From Paenibacillus sophorae (GTDB lineage Bacteria; Bacillota; Bacilli; Paenibacillales; Paenibacillaceae): 64,000 bases of DNA. Position numbers and translations under genes: made by a program. This document shows, one piece after another, positions 9,130-17,663 of the stretch. The notes below the pieces were generated by a model. That model saw only the letters and a list, made by a program, of their open reading frames with translations. It was not told the DNA's origin and searched no databases. The first letter of the stretch is position 1, and each line of letters begins with the position of its first letter. Location: NCBI RefSeq assembly GCF_018966525.1, contig NZ_CP076607.1:1860001-1924000 (forward strand). The letters are read 5' to 3'.

Positions 9130-10076
9130 TATGCGGATACCTCCTTGCGCTTGGTAATGATAACCTGCGTAACCGTTATGATCGAAACGGCGGCGAAGAA
9201 CAGCAGCGCTTTGGCGGTTCCCAGCCCGTAACGGTTATTAATCAGCGCTTCCGAATAAATGTTATAAGCCAGCGACTGCGTCGAGGTTCCCGGTCCGCCT
9301 TTGGTCAGCGACAGGTTAAGGTCGAACATTTTGAACGCATTGGAGGTCGTAAGGAACAGGCAAATCGTGATCGCCGGCATGATAAGGGGCACGTAAACGC
9401 TTTTAAAAAGCTGATAAGGGCGCGCGCCGTCAATCTTGGCTGCCTCGATCAAATCCTTCGGAATGCCGGCGAGAGACGCGATGTAGATGACCATCATATA
9501 ACCTGCGGTCTGCCACACGAATACGATTACGAGTCCCCAGAAACCGGTATTTGGCGTTCCAAGCCATGGAAGGGTGAAAAAGGGAATGTTCGTCAGGTCG
9601 CCGATCGTGGCGAAGCCTTTGGTGAAGATGAACTGCCAAATGTAGCCGAGCAGGATGCCGCCGATGACATTGGGCATAAAGAAGACGGTCCGAAGCACTT
9701 TCTTGGTCTTAAGCGACGCCATCAGCACAAAGGCCAGCAGAAGCGCTAAAATGTTAGCGATTACAACAGAAACGACGGTGAAGCGAAGCGTGAAGTACAG
9801 CGAGTGCCAGAAGTTGTCGTCATGCAGAATGCGGCTCCAGTTGGCCGAGCCTGTCCATACCGCTTTGTCGAGGTCCAGCCCGTTCCAGTTGGTCGAAGAG
9901 TAGTAAAATCCAAGAATGAAAGGGGTGATCACAATCGTCAGAAAGAAAATCAGACATGGACCTAAAAATACAATCTGCTGCCCCCAGCCTTTTTGAATAC
10001 CCAGAGCGTGTCTCACAGCGGATTTCCTATTTACGGACTGTTCCCAGCCCTTTTGAATGCCCAGCGCTTTTCTCAT
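9129..10076 (-). CDS. Sugar ABC transporter permease (MalF-type) with duplicated N-terminus
   Basis: This is the partner permease, with the EAA loop IEAAKIDGARPYQLFKSVYVP near residue 220. The first 33 residues contain an internal repeat: RKALGIQKGW is followed 20 codons later by RHALGIQKGW. At DNA level this is a 58-bp tandem duplication that also copies the ribosome binding site and start region. The first copy has AAAAGGAGAT before ATG 10076; the second has AGGAAAT before an in-frame GTG at 10016. The ancestral start may therefore be GTG 10016, giving 295 residues, a normal length. Which start is used cannot be decided from sequence, though the upstream copy has the better site. Confidence 0.92.
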   Translation of the reverse strand: MRKALGIQKGWEQSVNRKSAVRHALGIQKGWGQQIVFLGPCLIFFLTIVITPFILGFYYSSTNWNGLDLDKAVWTGSANWSRILHDDNFWHSLYFTLRFTVVSVVIANILALLLAFVLMASLKTKKVLRTVFFMPNVIGGILLGYIWQFIFTKGFATIGDLTNIPFFTLPWLGTPNTGFWGLVIVFVWQTAGYMMVIYIASLAGIPKDLIEAAKIDGARPYQLFKSVYVPLIMPAITICLFLTTSNAFKMFDLNLSLTKGGPGTSTQSLAYNIYSEALINNRYGLGTAKALLFFAAVSIITVTQVIITKRKEVSA

Positions 10077-10095
10077 GGCGGATCTCCTTTTTACG
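9978..10095. repeat. 58-bp imperfect tandem duplication including RBS and start codon
   Basis: Bases 9978-10035 and 10038-10095 align without gaps at a 60-base period; I count 47 identical positions of 58. The unit covers the Shine-Dalgarno, the start codon (GTG in one copy, ATG in the other) and about 13 codons of the permease gene. The period is exactly 20 codons, so the frame is kept. Confidence 0.85.
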
Positions 10096-10118
10096 TAGTA
10101 TCATTGCCTTACACCTTC

Positions 10119-10145
10119 ATTATAGGTAGACCGGAGAGCCGTCAA
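10119..10145 (-). promoter_or_regulatory. Putative promoter of the sugar ABC operon
   Basis: On the reverse strand a TTGACG box (10140-10145) and a perfect TATAAT (10119-10124) are separated by 15 bases, shorter than the 17-base optimum; a suboptimal spacer is compatible with activator control by the adjacent YesN-like regulator. Confidence 0.4.
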
Positions 10146-10226
10146 CACTCAATTTGATGACGGTTAAGGTGGATTATATTGCTGCTTGGGCAGGCAAGGC
10201 GGAAGAGCCAAGGGGGAATAAGACAC

Positions 10227-12068
10227 ATGTTCAAACACAGCATCCGCAACCGGCTGATGGCGCTTGTGCTGCTGGCCGCCGTCATTCCGGCGGGCGTCTC
10301 GGTCATATTCTCGTATCTGTACACGAAGCAATCGGTAACTGAGCAGTCCGTAGGCCAGAACCGCAAGCTGCTGGCGCTCGGGGCGGCCAACCTGGATAAT
10401 TATTTTCAGGGAATCGACCAGCGTGCGCTGAGCATATACAGCGGGATCAATGTACAGAGCTCGTTCTATACCTCCATTCTATCAGTCAAGAATCCGAATG
10501 CGCTTCCAAAAGGGACCGTTCAGCCGGATAACCGCAACATCGTGTCCACCCAATTGTACAATCTCTTCCTGTCCGACCGGAATATTTTTCAGATCCATCT
10601 TTATGTAAGGGCTAACAAACAATCCAACACGCTGCTGCAGGGGCAGTTCCGCAGGGAGTACAATCCCCGGTATACGCCTCTTCCTAATCAGGGCGGCTCG
10701 GTCCGGCCTTTCGTGGAAGCGACGCATATGGATCATCAATACGGCATGAAGTCGGGATTTCCGAACTTCAAAGCGGGAGCGACGCCGGTGTTCAGCGCTC
10801 ATTATCCAATCTACCGGACGCCCAGCCACGAAGTTATTGCCGATCTGTCGCTCGACTTCCGTCTGACTGAGCTGGAAGCAATAGCCAAGTCGATGTACAA
10901 CTCGGACACCGAGCGTCTCTATATTGTGGATGAGCAGGGAAAGGTCCTGTATGCTTCGGGCGGCAAATGGATCGGCAAGCCGATTGAAGCAGGCTGGAGC
11001 AAGCTTCCGCAGGGAGCAAGCAGCGGCCATTTTTCATGGAATAATAAGGAGTTTAAGGGTATTATTATGTATAGGCATATTGACTCGGCTATTTTTAAAG
11101 GCAATATTATTAAGCTGGTGCCCTATGAGGACCTGTACAGAGACGCACGTACCATTAGCCGCATCAACACTGGAATCGGCGTGCTTTTTCTGATTATCGC
11201 GGGAATTGCGGGCATCTTGATCTCCATCGGCTTTACAAGACCGATCAAGAAGCTGATTTCTTATACACAGAAGGTGCAAATCGGACAGCTTGACGCTTCC
11301 GTCGATTTGGTGCGCGAGGATGAGTTCGGGGTGCTGGCCCGCAAGATTACCGATATGACTCGTACGATCAACGACTTGATCCTTCAGGAATATCGGCTGG
11401 AAATCGCCAATAAGACCAGCCAACTGAAGATGCTGCAGGCCCAGGTCAATCCCCATTTTCTGTACAACGCGCTGCAGTCGATCGCCACTCTGTCCCTGAG
11501 GTATAACGCTCCGAAAATATATGATCTCATTTATTCCTTGGGCAGCATGATGCGGTATTCCATGACGACGGATGGGAATCAGGTGACGCTTCAAGACGAA
11601 ATTGAGCATGTGCAAAATTATGCAGCTCTGCAAAGGGAGCGCTTCGGCGAGGAGAATTTGCGGATGGATGTCGATATTGAGGAAAGAGCAAGCGGCATTT
11701 TCGTGCCGAAAATGATCCTGCAGCCATTGGTCGAGAACATATTCAAGCACGGTTTCCGCGACGGGATTAAAGATGGAGTGATCACCATTTCAGGCAAGCT
11801 GGATGCGAATGGCCGGCTGATCATCATGGTCCGGGATAACGGCAAGGGCATTCCGGACGTGCGCCTGAAAAAAGTGAGGGAATGTCTTGAACGGACGGAG
11901 CACAGCGGGGAGGATGGGATCGGACTCCGCAACGTGCTCGCGAGACTTCGGCTTCAGATCAGCGAAAGGTCGCAGCTCCTGATTCAAGCCGGCGAATACG
12001 GAGTGGAAGTCGTCTTAATTATACCCCTGGATGATACGGCCGGCAGGAAGGAAGAGAGAGCGGAATGA
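10227..12068 (+). CDS. Sensor histidine kinase, YesM/LytS-like
   Basis: This 613-residue membrane kinase has an N-terminal helix, an extracellular sensor region of roughly 250 residues, a second helix (IGVLFLIIAGIAGILISIGF), a HAMP domain (RPIKKLISYTQK...), a His_kinase domain with the NPHFLYN motif (phospho-accepting H410) and a HATPase with VRDNGKGIPD. ATG 10227 is preferred because AAGGGGGA lies upstream. The stop overlaps the start of the response regulator by ATGA. Kinases of this class in Paenibacillus commonly sense sugars together with a neighbouring ABC transporter; the divergent permease-permease-binding protein operon is the obvious target. Confidence 0.93.
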   Translation: MFKHSIRNRLMALVLLAAVIPAGVSVIFSYLYTKQSVTEQSVGQNRKLLALGAANLDNYFQGIDQRALSIYSGINVQSSFYTSILSVKNPNALPKGTVQPDNRNIVSTQLYNLFLSDRNIFQIHLYVRANKQSNTLLQGQFRREYNPRYTPLPNQGGSVRPFVEATHMDHQYGMKSGFPNFKAGATPVFSAHYPIYRTPSHEVIADLSLDFRLTELEAIAKSMYNSDTERLYIVDEQGKVLYASGGKWIGKPIEAGWSKLPQGASSGHFSWNNKEFKGIIMYRHIDSAIFKGNIIKLVPYEDLYRDARTISRINTGIGVLFLIIAGIAGILISIGFTRPIKKLISYTQKVQIGQLDASVDLVREDEFGVLARKITDMTRTINDLILQEYRLEIANKTSQLKMLQAQVNPHFLYNALQSIATLSLRYNAPKIYDLIYSLGSMMRYSMTTDGNQVTLQDEIEHVQNYAALQRERFGEENLRMDVDIEERASGIFVPKMILQPLVENIFKHGFRDGIKDGVITISGKLDANGRLIIMVRDNGKGIPDVRLKKVRECLERTEHSGEDGIGLRNVLARLRLQISERSQLLIQAGEYGVEVVLIIPLDDTAGRKEERAE

Positions 12069-13675
12069 AAGTACTGATTGTAGACGATGAAAAACATGTG
12101 CGCGAAGCCATCCGCTATTTTGTACCATGGGAAAAATACGACGTTCGCGATATATACGAAGCCACGAATGGCCAGGAAGCGATGAAAATCATTCTGGAGC
12201 AGCAGCCGGCGGTCGTGTTTACGGATATGCGGATGCCGCTCATGGACGGCGCCGAGCTGCTGGAATGGCTGCACCGCTACTCTCCTTATACGAAGACCAT
12301 CGTAATCAGCGGCTATCAGGATTTTGACTACGTCAAGCCGGCTATCGTTTACGGGGGAATCGATTATCTGCTTAAGCCGCTGAACAGCAAGCAGCTGATC
12401 GCCGCCGCCGAACGCGCCTTTCAGAAATGGAAGGAGGAGAAGCTGGAGCGGGAACGGACCTTTCGTCAAAATATCCAACTCAACGTTCTCCGTCCGTTGT
12501 ATTGGGATAAGACGCTTTCGGATCTGGTTAACGGCACCATCTCCTTTCAGGACCTGGAAGAGGCGCTGTTCGAGGAACTCGGGCTTCCGAGGAACGCCAA
12601 GCACTGCCGGACAGCCGTCATTTCACTTCAGTCCTCGGGAGGACAGCTGCTGCAAAGGTTCCAGGGGGATATTCAGCTGACATCTTTCGTTCTGGCCAAT
12701 GTCTGCAATGAAATCGTGAGCCCGCGGAAGCAGGGCTTTGCGTTTCGTTATTGGCATGAAGGCGCGGATGTGGCCGTGCTGTTCTGGGACGGTGTGGATG
12801 AGGCGGAGAGCCTGCTGCTAGAGATTAATGAGTCGGTAAAACGGGCGTACGGCATTCCGCTCGATATCGGGCTAAGCACGGTCCTTCCCTTTCCGGAACG
12901 GCTGTGCGTTGCTTTTTCGCAGGCGAGGGAGGGACTCGCGAAGCGTAATCTTCTAGAGACTGGAAACCGCATTCATTTGTACCGGAAGGATCGGCCCGAA
13001 GCGGCGCCGGACGGAGGGGTTAAGAACGCTGGGCTGCTGGAGAAGCTTGGGCTCTCGCTGCTGTCGGGGGATACGGAGAAAATCGTCCGAAGTCTTGAGG
13101 AGTGGACCGACTCGATTGCCGGAACGGGAACGCTGACCATGAGCGGCCTTAAAGCTTGGGAGGACCGGCTTAAGCATGTGCTGACCAAGTGGAGACAGGA
13201 ATGGGCTGGCAGCGAGGAGGCTTTAAGTGATGGACCGTCTTTCCCGGCCGGTATGGATGAGAGCGGCAATTTCTCCATCGAACGCTGGAGGGAAGGGCTT
13301 AAGGCGTATCTGTTAGCAATGGTCGGCGAAAGCAAACTTTCCCGCAGCTCTGACAGCCGAATGATGCGGGAAATCCGGGATTACCTGGACAAGAATTACC
13401 AGCAGGAGATTACGCTGCAGCATATTGCCGATCGCTTCTTCCTCAGCCGGGAGAACGTCTCGCGCAAGTTCAAGCAGGTTACAGGTGAAAATCTGTCCGA
13501 CTATTTAACGAATTTGCGGATCGACAAGGCTAAGGAACTGCTGCAAAACTCGGAGATGCGCCTTTCGCGGATTGCCGAACTGGTCGGTTATGAAGACGAG
13601 AAGTATTTCAGCCGCGTGTTCAAGAAGGCGACAGGACAGACGCCGCGAGAATTCCGGAAGCGGGAGGAGGAGTGA
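12065..13675 (+). CDS. AraC-type response regulator, YesN-like
   Basis: The N-terminal receiver domain has the acidic pair at D7/D8 and phospho-acceptor D54 in VFTDMRMP. A long middle region of about 300 residues contains no clear domain motif. The C-terminal AraC double helix-turn-helix covers the last hundred residues (TLQHIADRFFLSRENVSRKF ... RIAELVGYEDEKYFSRVFKK). Its 536 residues are usual for YesN-like proteins. It is translationally coupled to the kinase by a four-base overlap and probably activates the divergent sugar transporter operon. Confidence 0.94.
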   Translation: MKVLIVDDEKHVREAIRYFVPWEKYDVRDIYEATNGQEAMKIILEQQPAVVFTDMRMPLMDGAELLEWLHRYSPYTKTIVISGYQDFDYVKPAIVYGGIDYLLKPLNSKQLIAAAERAFQKWKEEKLERERTFRQNIQLNVLRPLYWDKTLSDLVNGTISFQDLEEALFEELGLPRNAKHCRTAVISLQSSGGQLLQRFQGDIQLTSFVLANVCNEIVSPRKQGFAFRYWHEGADVAVLFWDGVDEAESLLLEINESVKRAYGIPLDIGLSTVLPFPERLCVAFSQAREGLAKRNLLETGNRIHLYRKDRPEAAPDGGVKNAGLLEKLGLSLLSGDTEKIVRSLEEWTDSIAGTGTLTMSGLKAWEDRLKHVLTKWRQEWAGSEEALSDGPSFPAGMDESGNFSIERWREGLKAYLLAMVGESKLSRSSDSRMMREIRDYLDKNYQQEITLQHIADRFFLSRENVSRKFKQVTGENLSDYLTNLRIDKAKELLQNSEMRLSRIAELVGYEDEKYFSRVFKKATGQTPREFRKREEE

Positions 13676-14304
13676 AGTGCGTCTGTGCATGCGTTTCGGC
13701 GTGGAGATGTTTCTGTATACAAGAAGAAACTTATGTCCAACTTAAACTTCTTTTGAAGAATTATAGCAGCTATGAAGTCCATGTTTACTTTAACACATAT
13801 TAAAACTCATAAAGTGTATCTCGCTAAGGACACTGCTGGCGGCGGTTCTCTTTAATGGAAAAATTATACTGAAGGTAAAAAAATTACTAAGGGAGCTCCC
13901 GTTGAAATCAGTGTCTTTTTCATGCTTAAAAGGTTTGTCCAAAACTTGTAAGCGGAAGGTGATGAGCACAATCCAGAGTTGAAGGTAATTCCTTGATCAC
14001 AGTACCGGTCAAACTGCCTCAGTGCAAATTTAGGCATTTATCGACTCTAACCGACAGAATCTCCTATGTACATTACCAAATATTTGATGTTATACTAAAC
14101 ATATTAAAAGAAATTAAAAAGATGAAATTTTAAGAATCAATACCAGGTAACTTTGGTCGGTCGGCTGGTATTGGTTCCGGTAGCCTCTACTTCTTGCTTT
14201 TGCAAGAGGTAGACTCCCCATTTAATCTCAGATGTTGGCATATTTAAACTCTTATGATAAGCTGGCCAGCTATCATATATAAATTTGGGAGGGATAGTAT
14301 AGTT
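13676..14304. other. AT-rich intergenic stretch with hairpins and possible coding debris
   Basis: No intact gene is visible in these 629 bases; GC content drops sharply right after the response regulator. From ATG 13781 one frame reads on with coding-like composition (KVYLAKDTAGGGSL, stop, WKNYTEGKKITKGAPVEI) through stops at 13853 and 13949, which may be a decayed gene. Two hairpins precede the next gene: AATACCAG/CTGGTATT (14139-14172) and a 12-bp stem with a TTTT loop (14186-14213). Neither has a proper T-run. They may be leader structures of the secreted-protein gene or the terminator remains of a lost gene. Confidence 0.4.
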
Positions 14305-15051
14305 ATGAGGAATTATTTAAGGATTTCTGTTCTTGTTGTCCTGCTTTTTTCCTTATTTTCAGCATCAGCATTTGCTGCACCAAAAGATGTTGTAAGTTCC
14401 GACTCCCTTGAAATTACTAAAAACAGCAAGCGTTTTCATGTGGAAATAAAAGAAAAAGCAAAAGGTAAAGTTAATACTATTCAAGTTGAACAAATATTAG
14501 ATCAGGCAATTGAATTACATCCGAACCAGCCAGAATATAATATTTATATTGAGGATGTTGTTACTGAATCGGAGGTTCCTCTAAACATCCTTAGTTCGGC
14601 CGATTTATCGGTCGCAAACTATCATTGGTACGATACCGGTTCAACTTATTTTACTTCAAAGCAAGTTGTTTCAACGAATAATCCGACGGCAGCTAATTTT
14701 GTAATCTCTGTTGCCAAAGGACAAACTGTCCAACTAGGCTATAACTATTCTTTTACTGTGTCTAGCAGCTATTCTGCTCAAGCAGGCATGCCTTCAGGTG
14801 CTGGTGCAAATGTTCAAGGTTCCTTGTCTGCATCTGCGACAAAAACTTATAGCTCCACGACAACTTGGACCGGACCACCGGAAACTTCAACGTATAACTC
14901 CAGAACCTACTATACAACAGGCTATAAAACTTATGGAAATTACACAACTTACCAGTACGGAAACATTTCTGGGGACTTACACGCGACATGGACTGGAAGC
15001 TATCAGGATGCTCAATCAAATTTTACTTCGTGGTCATTGGATACCAATTAA
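14305..15051 (+). CDS. Secreted protein with aerolysin-like beta-hairpin composition
   Basis: I do not recognise a named family with certainty. The 248-residue product begins with a clear Sec signal peptide (MRNYLRISVLVVLLFSLFSA, cleavage likely after SAFA at residue 24). The mature part has an N-terminal region of about 80 residues, then FVISVAKGQTVQLGYNYSFT and a long alternating Ser/Thr/Tyr-rich stretch with a Gly/Pro break (SAQAGMPSGAGANVQ) and a following GPP. Alternating small and polar residues around a turn, followed by a PP motif, are what one sees at the pore-forming hairpin of aerolysin/ETX-MTX2-type toxins. This is a fold guess only. ATG 14305 is set by GGGAGGGA about ten bases upstream. 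The gene is AT-rich and starts a set of three exported or membrane proteins. A cell-wall or spore-coat beta protein is an alternative. Confidence 0.6.
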   Translation: MRNYLRISVLVVLLFSLFSASAFAAPKDVVSSDSLEITKNSKRFHVEIKEKAKGKVNTIQVEQILDQAIELHPNQPEYNIYIEDVVTESEVPLNILSSADLSVANYHWYDTGSTYFTSKQVVSTNNPTAANFVISVAKGQTVQLGYNYSFTVSSSYSAQAGMPSGAGANVQGSLSASATKTYSSTTTWTGPPETSTYNSRTYYTTGYKTYGNYTTYQYGNISGDLHATWTGSYQDAQSNFTSWSLDTN

Positions 15052-15061
15052 ATTTTAAAGG

Positions 15062-15087
15062 TAACGCCCCATTAATTTGGGGCGTTA
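15062..15087 (+). terminator. Hairpin between secreted-protein gene and small membrane-protein gene
   Basis: TAACGCCCCA (15062-15071) pairs perfectly with TGGGGCGTTA (15078-15087) around a six-base loop. The following sequence (TTACAAC) is a weak U-tract at best, so it may only partly terminate and leave some read-through into 15110. Confidence 0.55.
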
Positions 15088-15109
15088 TTACAACAAGGAG
15101 ATGTTAGCG

Positions 15110-15415
15110 ATGTTAAATCTAAACTCCGATAATAAGTTACCATTGATTATTATCATACTTTTATTAATTCAGATTGGATGTATGTTTTTTCTCATTGCAC
15201 TGTTTATTAAGTTTGATAAGAGTGATCACAAAAATATTTTGGATAATTACACCTTAAATTTAAAAGACCTCGGAGGATCCTCTTACATTCATACGGAAGT
15301 AACTCCTCAAGGTGATTTATGGATCTATAATTCAAACACTCGTGATATTACATATATAGAGAATCCAACTGATAGTGGTTCAATTAAAATTACTGAAAAA
15401 GCATTATCAAAATAG
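15110..15415 (+). CDS. Small membrane protein of unknown function
   Basis: The 101-residue product has a short polar N-terminus, one long hydrophobic segment (LPLIIIILLLIQIGCMFFLI, residues about 10-35) and an outward- or inward-facing tail of about 65 residues with LGGSSYIHTEVTPQGDLWIY and no recognisable motif. The start is ATG 15110, nine bases after AAGGAG; an earlier in-frame ATG at 15077 lies in the hairpin and has no site. It sits between two exported proteins in an AT-rich island and may be co-transcribed with both (15 bases to the protease's GGGGGG site). No function can be named. Confidence 0.65.
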   Translation: MLNLNSDNKLPLIIIILLLIQIGCMFFLIALFIKFDKSDHKNILDNYTLNLKDLGGSSYIHTEVTPQGDLWIYNSNTRDITYIENPTDSGSIKITEKALSK

Positions 15416-15433
15416 TAAAGGGGGGATATCTTT

Positions 15434-16423
15434 GTGAAAAGGTATATTGTTTTATTCGCCTTTTTTTTCTTGGTTTCTATATCATTTGAAACAATTTCTT
15501 TAGCCCATGAAGGTCATTTACACTCTACGAAGTCAAATGTAGCTGTATTGCTTAGTGATGGTGAAATCTGTACCCACAGTGATATTAAGATTGATGGCCA
15601 AGTGTATTTGAAAGCTAGTGATATATTTAAATGTTTAAATTATAAAACCAATTGGGACAATAAAAACAAAATATTTTTTATACAAGAAAAAATTAAATTA
15701 AAGCTAACCGCCAATTCTGATGTACTTATCTTAAATGAAAAAACAACTGTTTTACCTGACTTGTCTAAGGTGATTAATGGGAGACTGTTTATAGCAACAT
15801 CTACTATTAAGATAATGTTCCCTAAATCTATTTTCGACTCTACCAACAACATATTATATATATTCAAAAAGGATATACTAGAGGATGTAGATTTACTCGG
15901 AAAAAAAATGGTCATGGTAAAAACTTACGACCAAAAAGGGAATAAATTAGACAATGGAAGTGGAGTTATTATATCACCTAAAGGTTTTGTAGTTACCAGT
16001 TTACATGTAATTCAAAAAGCTGACAAAATCGAAGTAACTCTATCAGATAGTAGTACCTTAACAGCTATTTTAGTAAATAAAAATGATGAGTATGATATTG
16101 CCATATTGAAGGTAAGTTCGACTAACTTAGACTACATTTCATTAGGTGATTCATCCAAAATAAAATCAGGACAAGAGATAATAACAATTAGCGCACCTTT
16201 AGGGCTAATGAATACAATCTCTACAGGAATTATTAGTAATCAAAATAGAACAATATTTGAGAAAAATCTTATTCAAATAACAGCTCCAGTTTACTTTGGC
16301 AGTAGTGGTGGTGCAGTCATAAATACAAATGGTGATTTAATAGGCATAATTACAAATGGCGTCGAGAATGCTGCAAATATTAATTTTGCAGTGCCAGTAA
16401 ACAAAATTAAAAATTTATTGTAA
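15434..16423 (+). CDS. Secreted HtrA-like serine protease with copper-amine-oxidase-N-like domain
   Basis: The 329-residue protein has a signal peptide (about 1-23), then a His-rich HEGHLH, then a domain of about 100 residues (GEICTHSDIKIDGQVYLKAS ... WDNKNKIFFI) that looks like the Cu_amine_oxidN1 repeat found on many Paenibacillus exported proteins. The C-terminal half is a trypsin-like fold with the complete triad: H191 in VVTSLHVI, D221 in YDIAIL and S291 in FGSSGGAV. No PDZ domain is present, unlike classical HtrA/DegP. The start is GTG 15434 after a GGGGGG run. It would act outside the membrane or in the cell wall. Its neighbours suggest that it processes or protects the exported proteins of the same island, which is inference. 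Codon use is AT-rich, unlike the flanking genes. Confidence 0.87.
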   Translation: MKRYIVLFAFFFLVSISFETISLAHEGHLHSTKSNVAVLLSDGEICTHSDIKIDGQVYLKASDIFKCLNYKTNWDNKNKIFFIQEKIKLKLTANSDVLILNEKTTVLPDLSKVINGRLFIATSTIKIMFPKSIFDSTNNILYIFKKDILEDVDLLGKKMVMVKTYDQKGNKLDNGSGVIISPKGFVVTSLHVIQKADKIEVTLSDSSTLTAILVNKNDEYDIAILKVSSTNLDYISLGDSSKIKSGQEIITISAPLGLMNTISTGIISNQNRTIFEKNLIQITAPVYFGSSGGAVINTNGDLIGIITNGVENAANINFAVPVNKIKNLL

Positions 16424-16470
16424 AATAGTATTTTTGTGTTGAAAATTAACAATTAATATATTCATATTTT

Positions 16471-16527
16471 AAAAAGACGGCCATGCATCCGCCGCCGCCC
16501 GAAGGCTGCCGCAAGATACATGGCCGT
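16471..16527 (-). terminator. Terminator of the aldo/keto reductase gene
   Basis: Read on the reverse strand, ACGGCCATG and CATGGCCGT arms enclose a GC-rich inner segment and are followed by a CTTTTT tract. It also marks the return from the AT-rich island to normal composition. Confidence 0.75.
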
Positions 16528-16554
16528 TCTGCTATTTCCGCTATTCGGGCCAAT

Positions 16555-17544
16555 CTATCCCCGCAATATTCCCTCAATCTTCTCCAGCTCTTCCGCGCTG
16601 AGCTCGGGCGCCCTCAGGGCGGCGGCGGCATCCTCGATCTGGCTGACCTTGCTTGCACCGATCAGCGCCGAGGTCACCTTGCCTCCGCGAAGCACCCAGG
16701 ACAAGGCCAGCTGGGACATTTTCTGTCCGCGTGCCGCCGCCACTTCGTTAAGGCGGCGGACCTTGCCCAGCACATCTTCCGTCAGTTCCTTCTCGGACAG
16801 GAATGCGCTCGGTCCGGCCGCGCGGGAATCCGGCGCGATGCCGTTCAGGTAGCGGTCCGTCAGGATGCCTTTTTGAAGGGGCGAAAAAGCGATCGTACCC
16901 ACGCCTTCCTCCTCAAGCACGTCTTGAAGTCCATCCTCGATCCAGCGGGACAGCATGGAGTAATTCGGCTGATGGATCAGGCAAGGGGTGCCGAGTCTCC
17001 GAAGAATCTGCAACGCTTCCCGGGCCTCTTCGGCGCGGTAATTGGAAATGCCTACGTACAGCGCCTTGCCTTGGCGGACGATCAGATCCAGTGCGGCCAT
17101 CGTTTCCTCAAGCGGAGTATCAGGATCGGGACGGTGGTGATAGAAAATATCGACATAATCCAGGCCCATCCGTTTCAAGCTCTGATCAAGGCTGGCGACG
17201 AGATATTTTTTGGAGCCCCATTCTCCGTATGGACCCGGCCACATATAAAAACCGGCCTTGCTGGAAATGATCATTTCGTCCCGGTAAGGAAGGAAATCTT
17301 TTTTCAGGATGGCGCCGAAGTTCTCCTCGGCGGAGCCTGGGGGCGGTCCGTAATTATTCGCAAGATCGAAATGCGTAATGCCCAGATCGAACGCTCTTCG
17401 GATCATAGCTCTTCCGTTCTCGAGCGCGTCGATACCCCCGAAGTTATGCCATAGGCCGAGCGAAATCGCCGGCAGGCGCACGCCGCTGCGTCCGCAGCGG
17501 TTATAAACCATATTCTCGTATCTGTCCGTATTGGCCGTGTACAT
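16555..17544 (-). CDS. Aldo/keto reductase, YghZ/Gpr-like
   Basis: This 329-residue NADPH-dependent oxidoreductase has the full catalytic set: D60 (THFDLANNYG), Y65, K96 (IISSKAGF) and H136/H137 (FYHHRPDP). The sequence WPGPYGEWGSKKYLVASLDQ is characteristic of the L-glyceraldehyde-3-phosphate reductase (YghZ/Gpr) group, which detoxifies the non-native triose phosphate or methylglyoxal. The AraC-family gene 119 bases upstream on the same strand may control it. Substrate assignment is by subfamily resemblance only. Confidence 0.9.
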   Translation of the reverse strand: MYTANTDRYENMVYNRCGRSGVRLPAISLGLWHNFGGIDALENGRAMIRRAFDLGITHFDLANNYGPPPGSAEENFGAILKKDFLPYRDEMIISSKAGFYMWPGPYGEWGSKKYLVASLDQSLKRMGLDYVDIFYHHRPDPDTPLEETMAALDLIVRQGKALYVGISNYRAEEAREALQILRRLGTPCLIHQPNYSMLSRWIEDGLQDVLEEEGVGTIAFSPLQKGILTDRYLNGIAPDSRAAGPSAFLSEKELTEDVLGKVRRLNEVAAARGQKMSQLALSWVLRGGKVTSALIGASKVSQIEDAAAALRAPELSAEELEKIEGILRG

Positions 17545-17663
17545 AGTAGATTGCCCTCCTGTAATGAATTGGCGTTCACCCTGACGGGCGAGCTGTTATT
17601 GTTACGCTTTCATTGTAGCGGAAACGGAGAGGCAAACGAATGTCAGCAAGGGAGGAATATATA

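Noticed and set aside
16483..17454. A 323-codon forward frame opposite the aldo/keto reductase
   Set aside because: The reductase has all catalytic residues; the opposite frame has no motif and no ribosome site.
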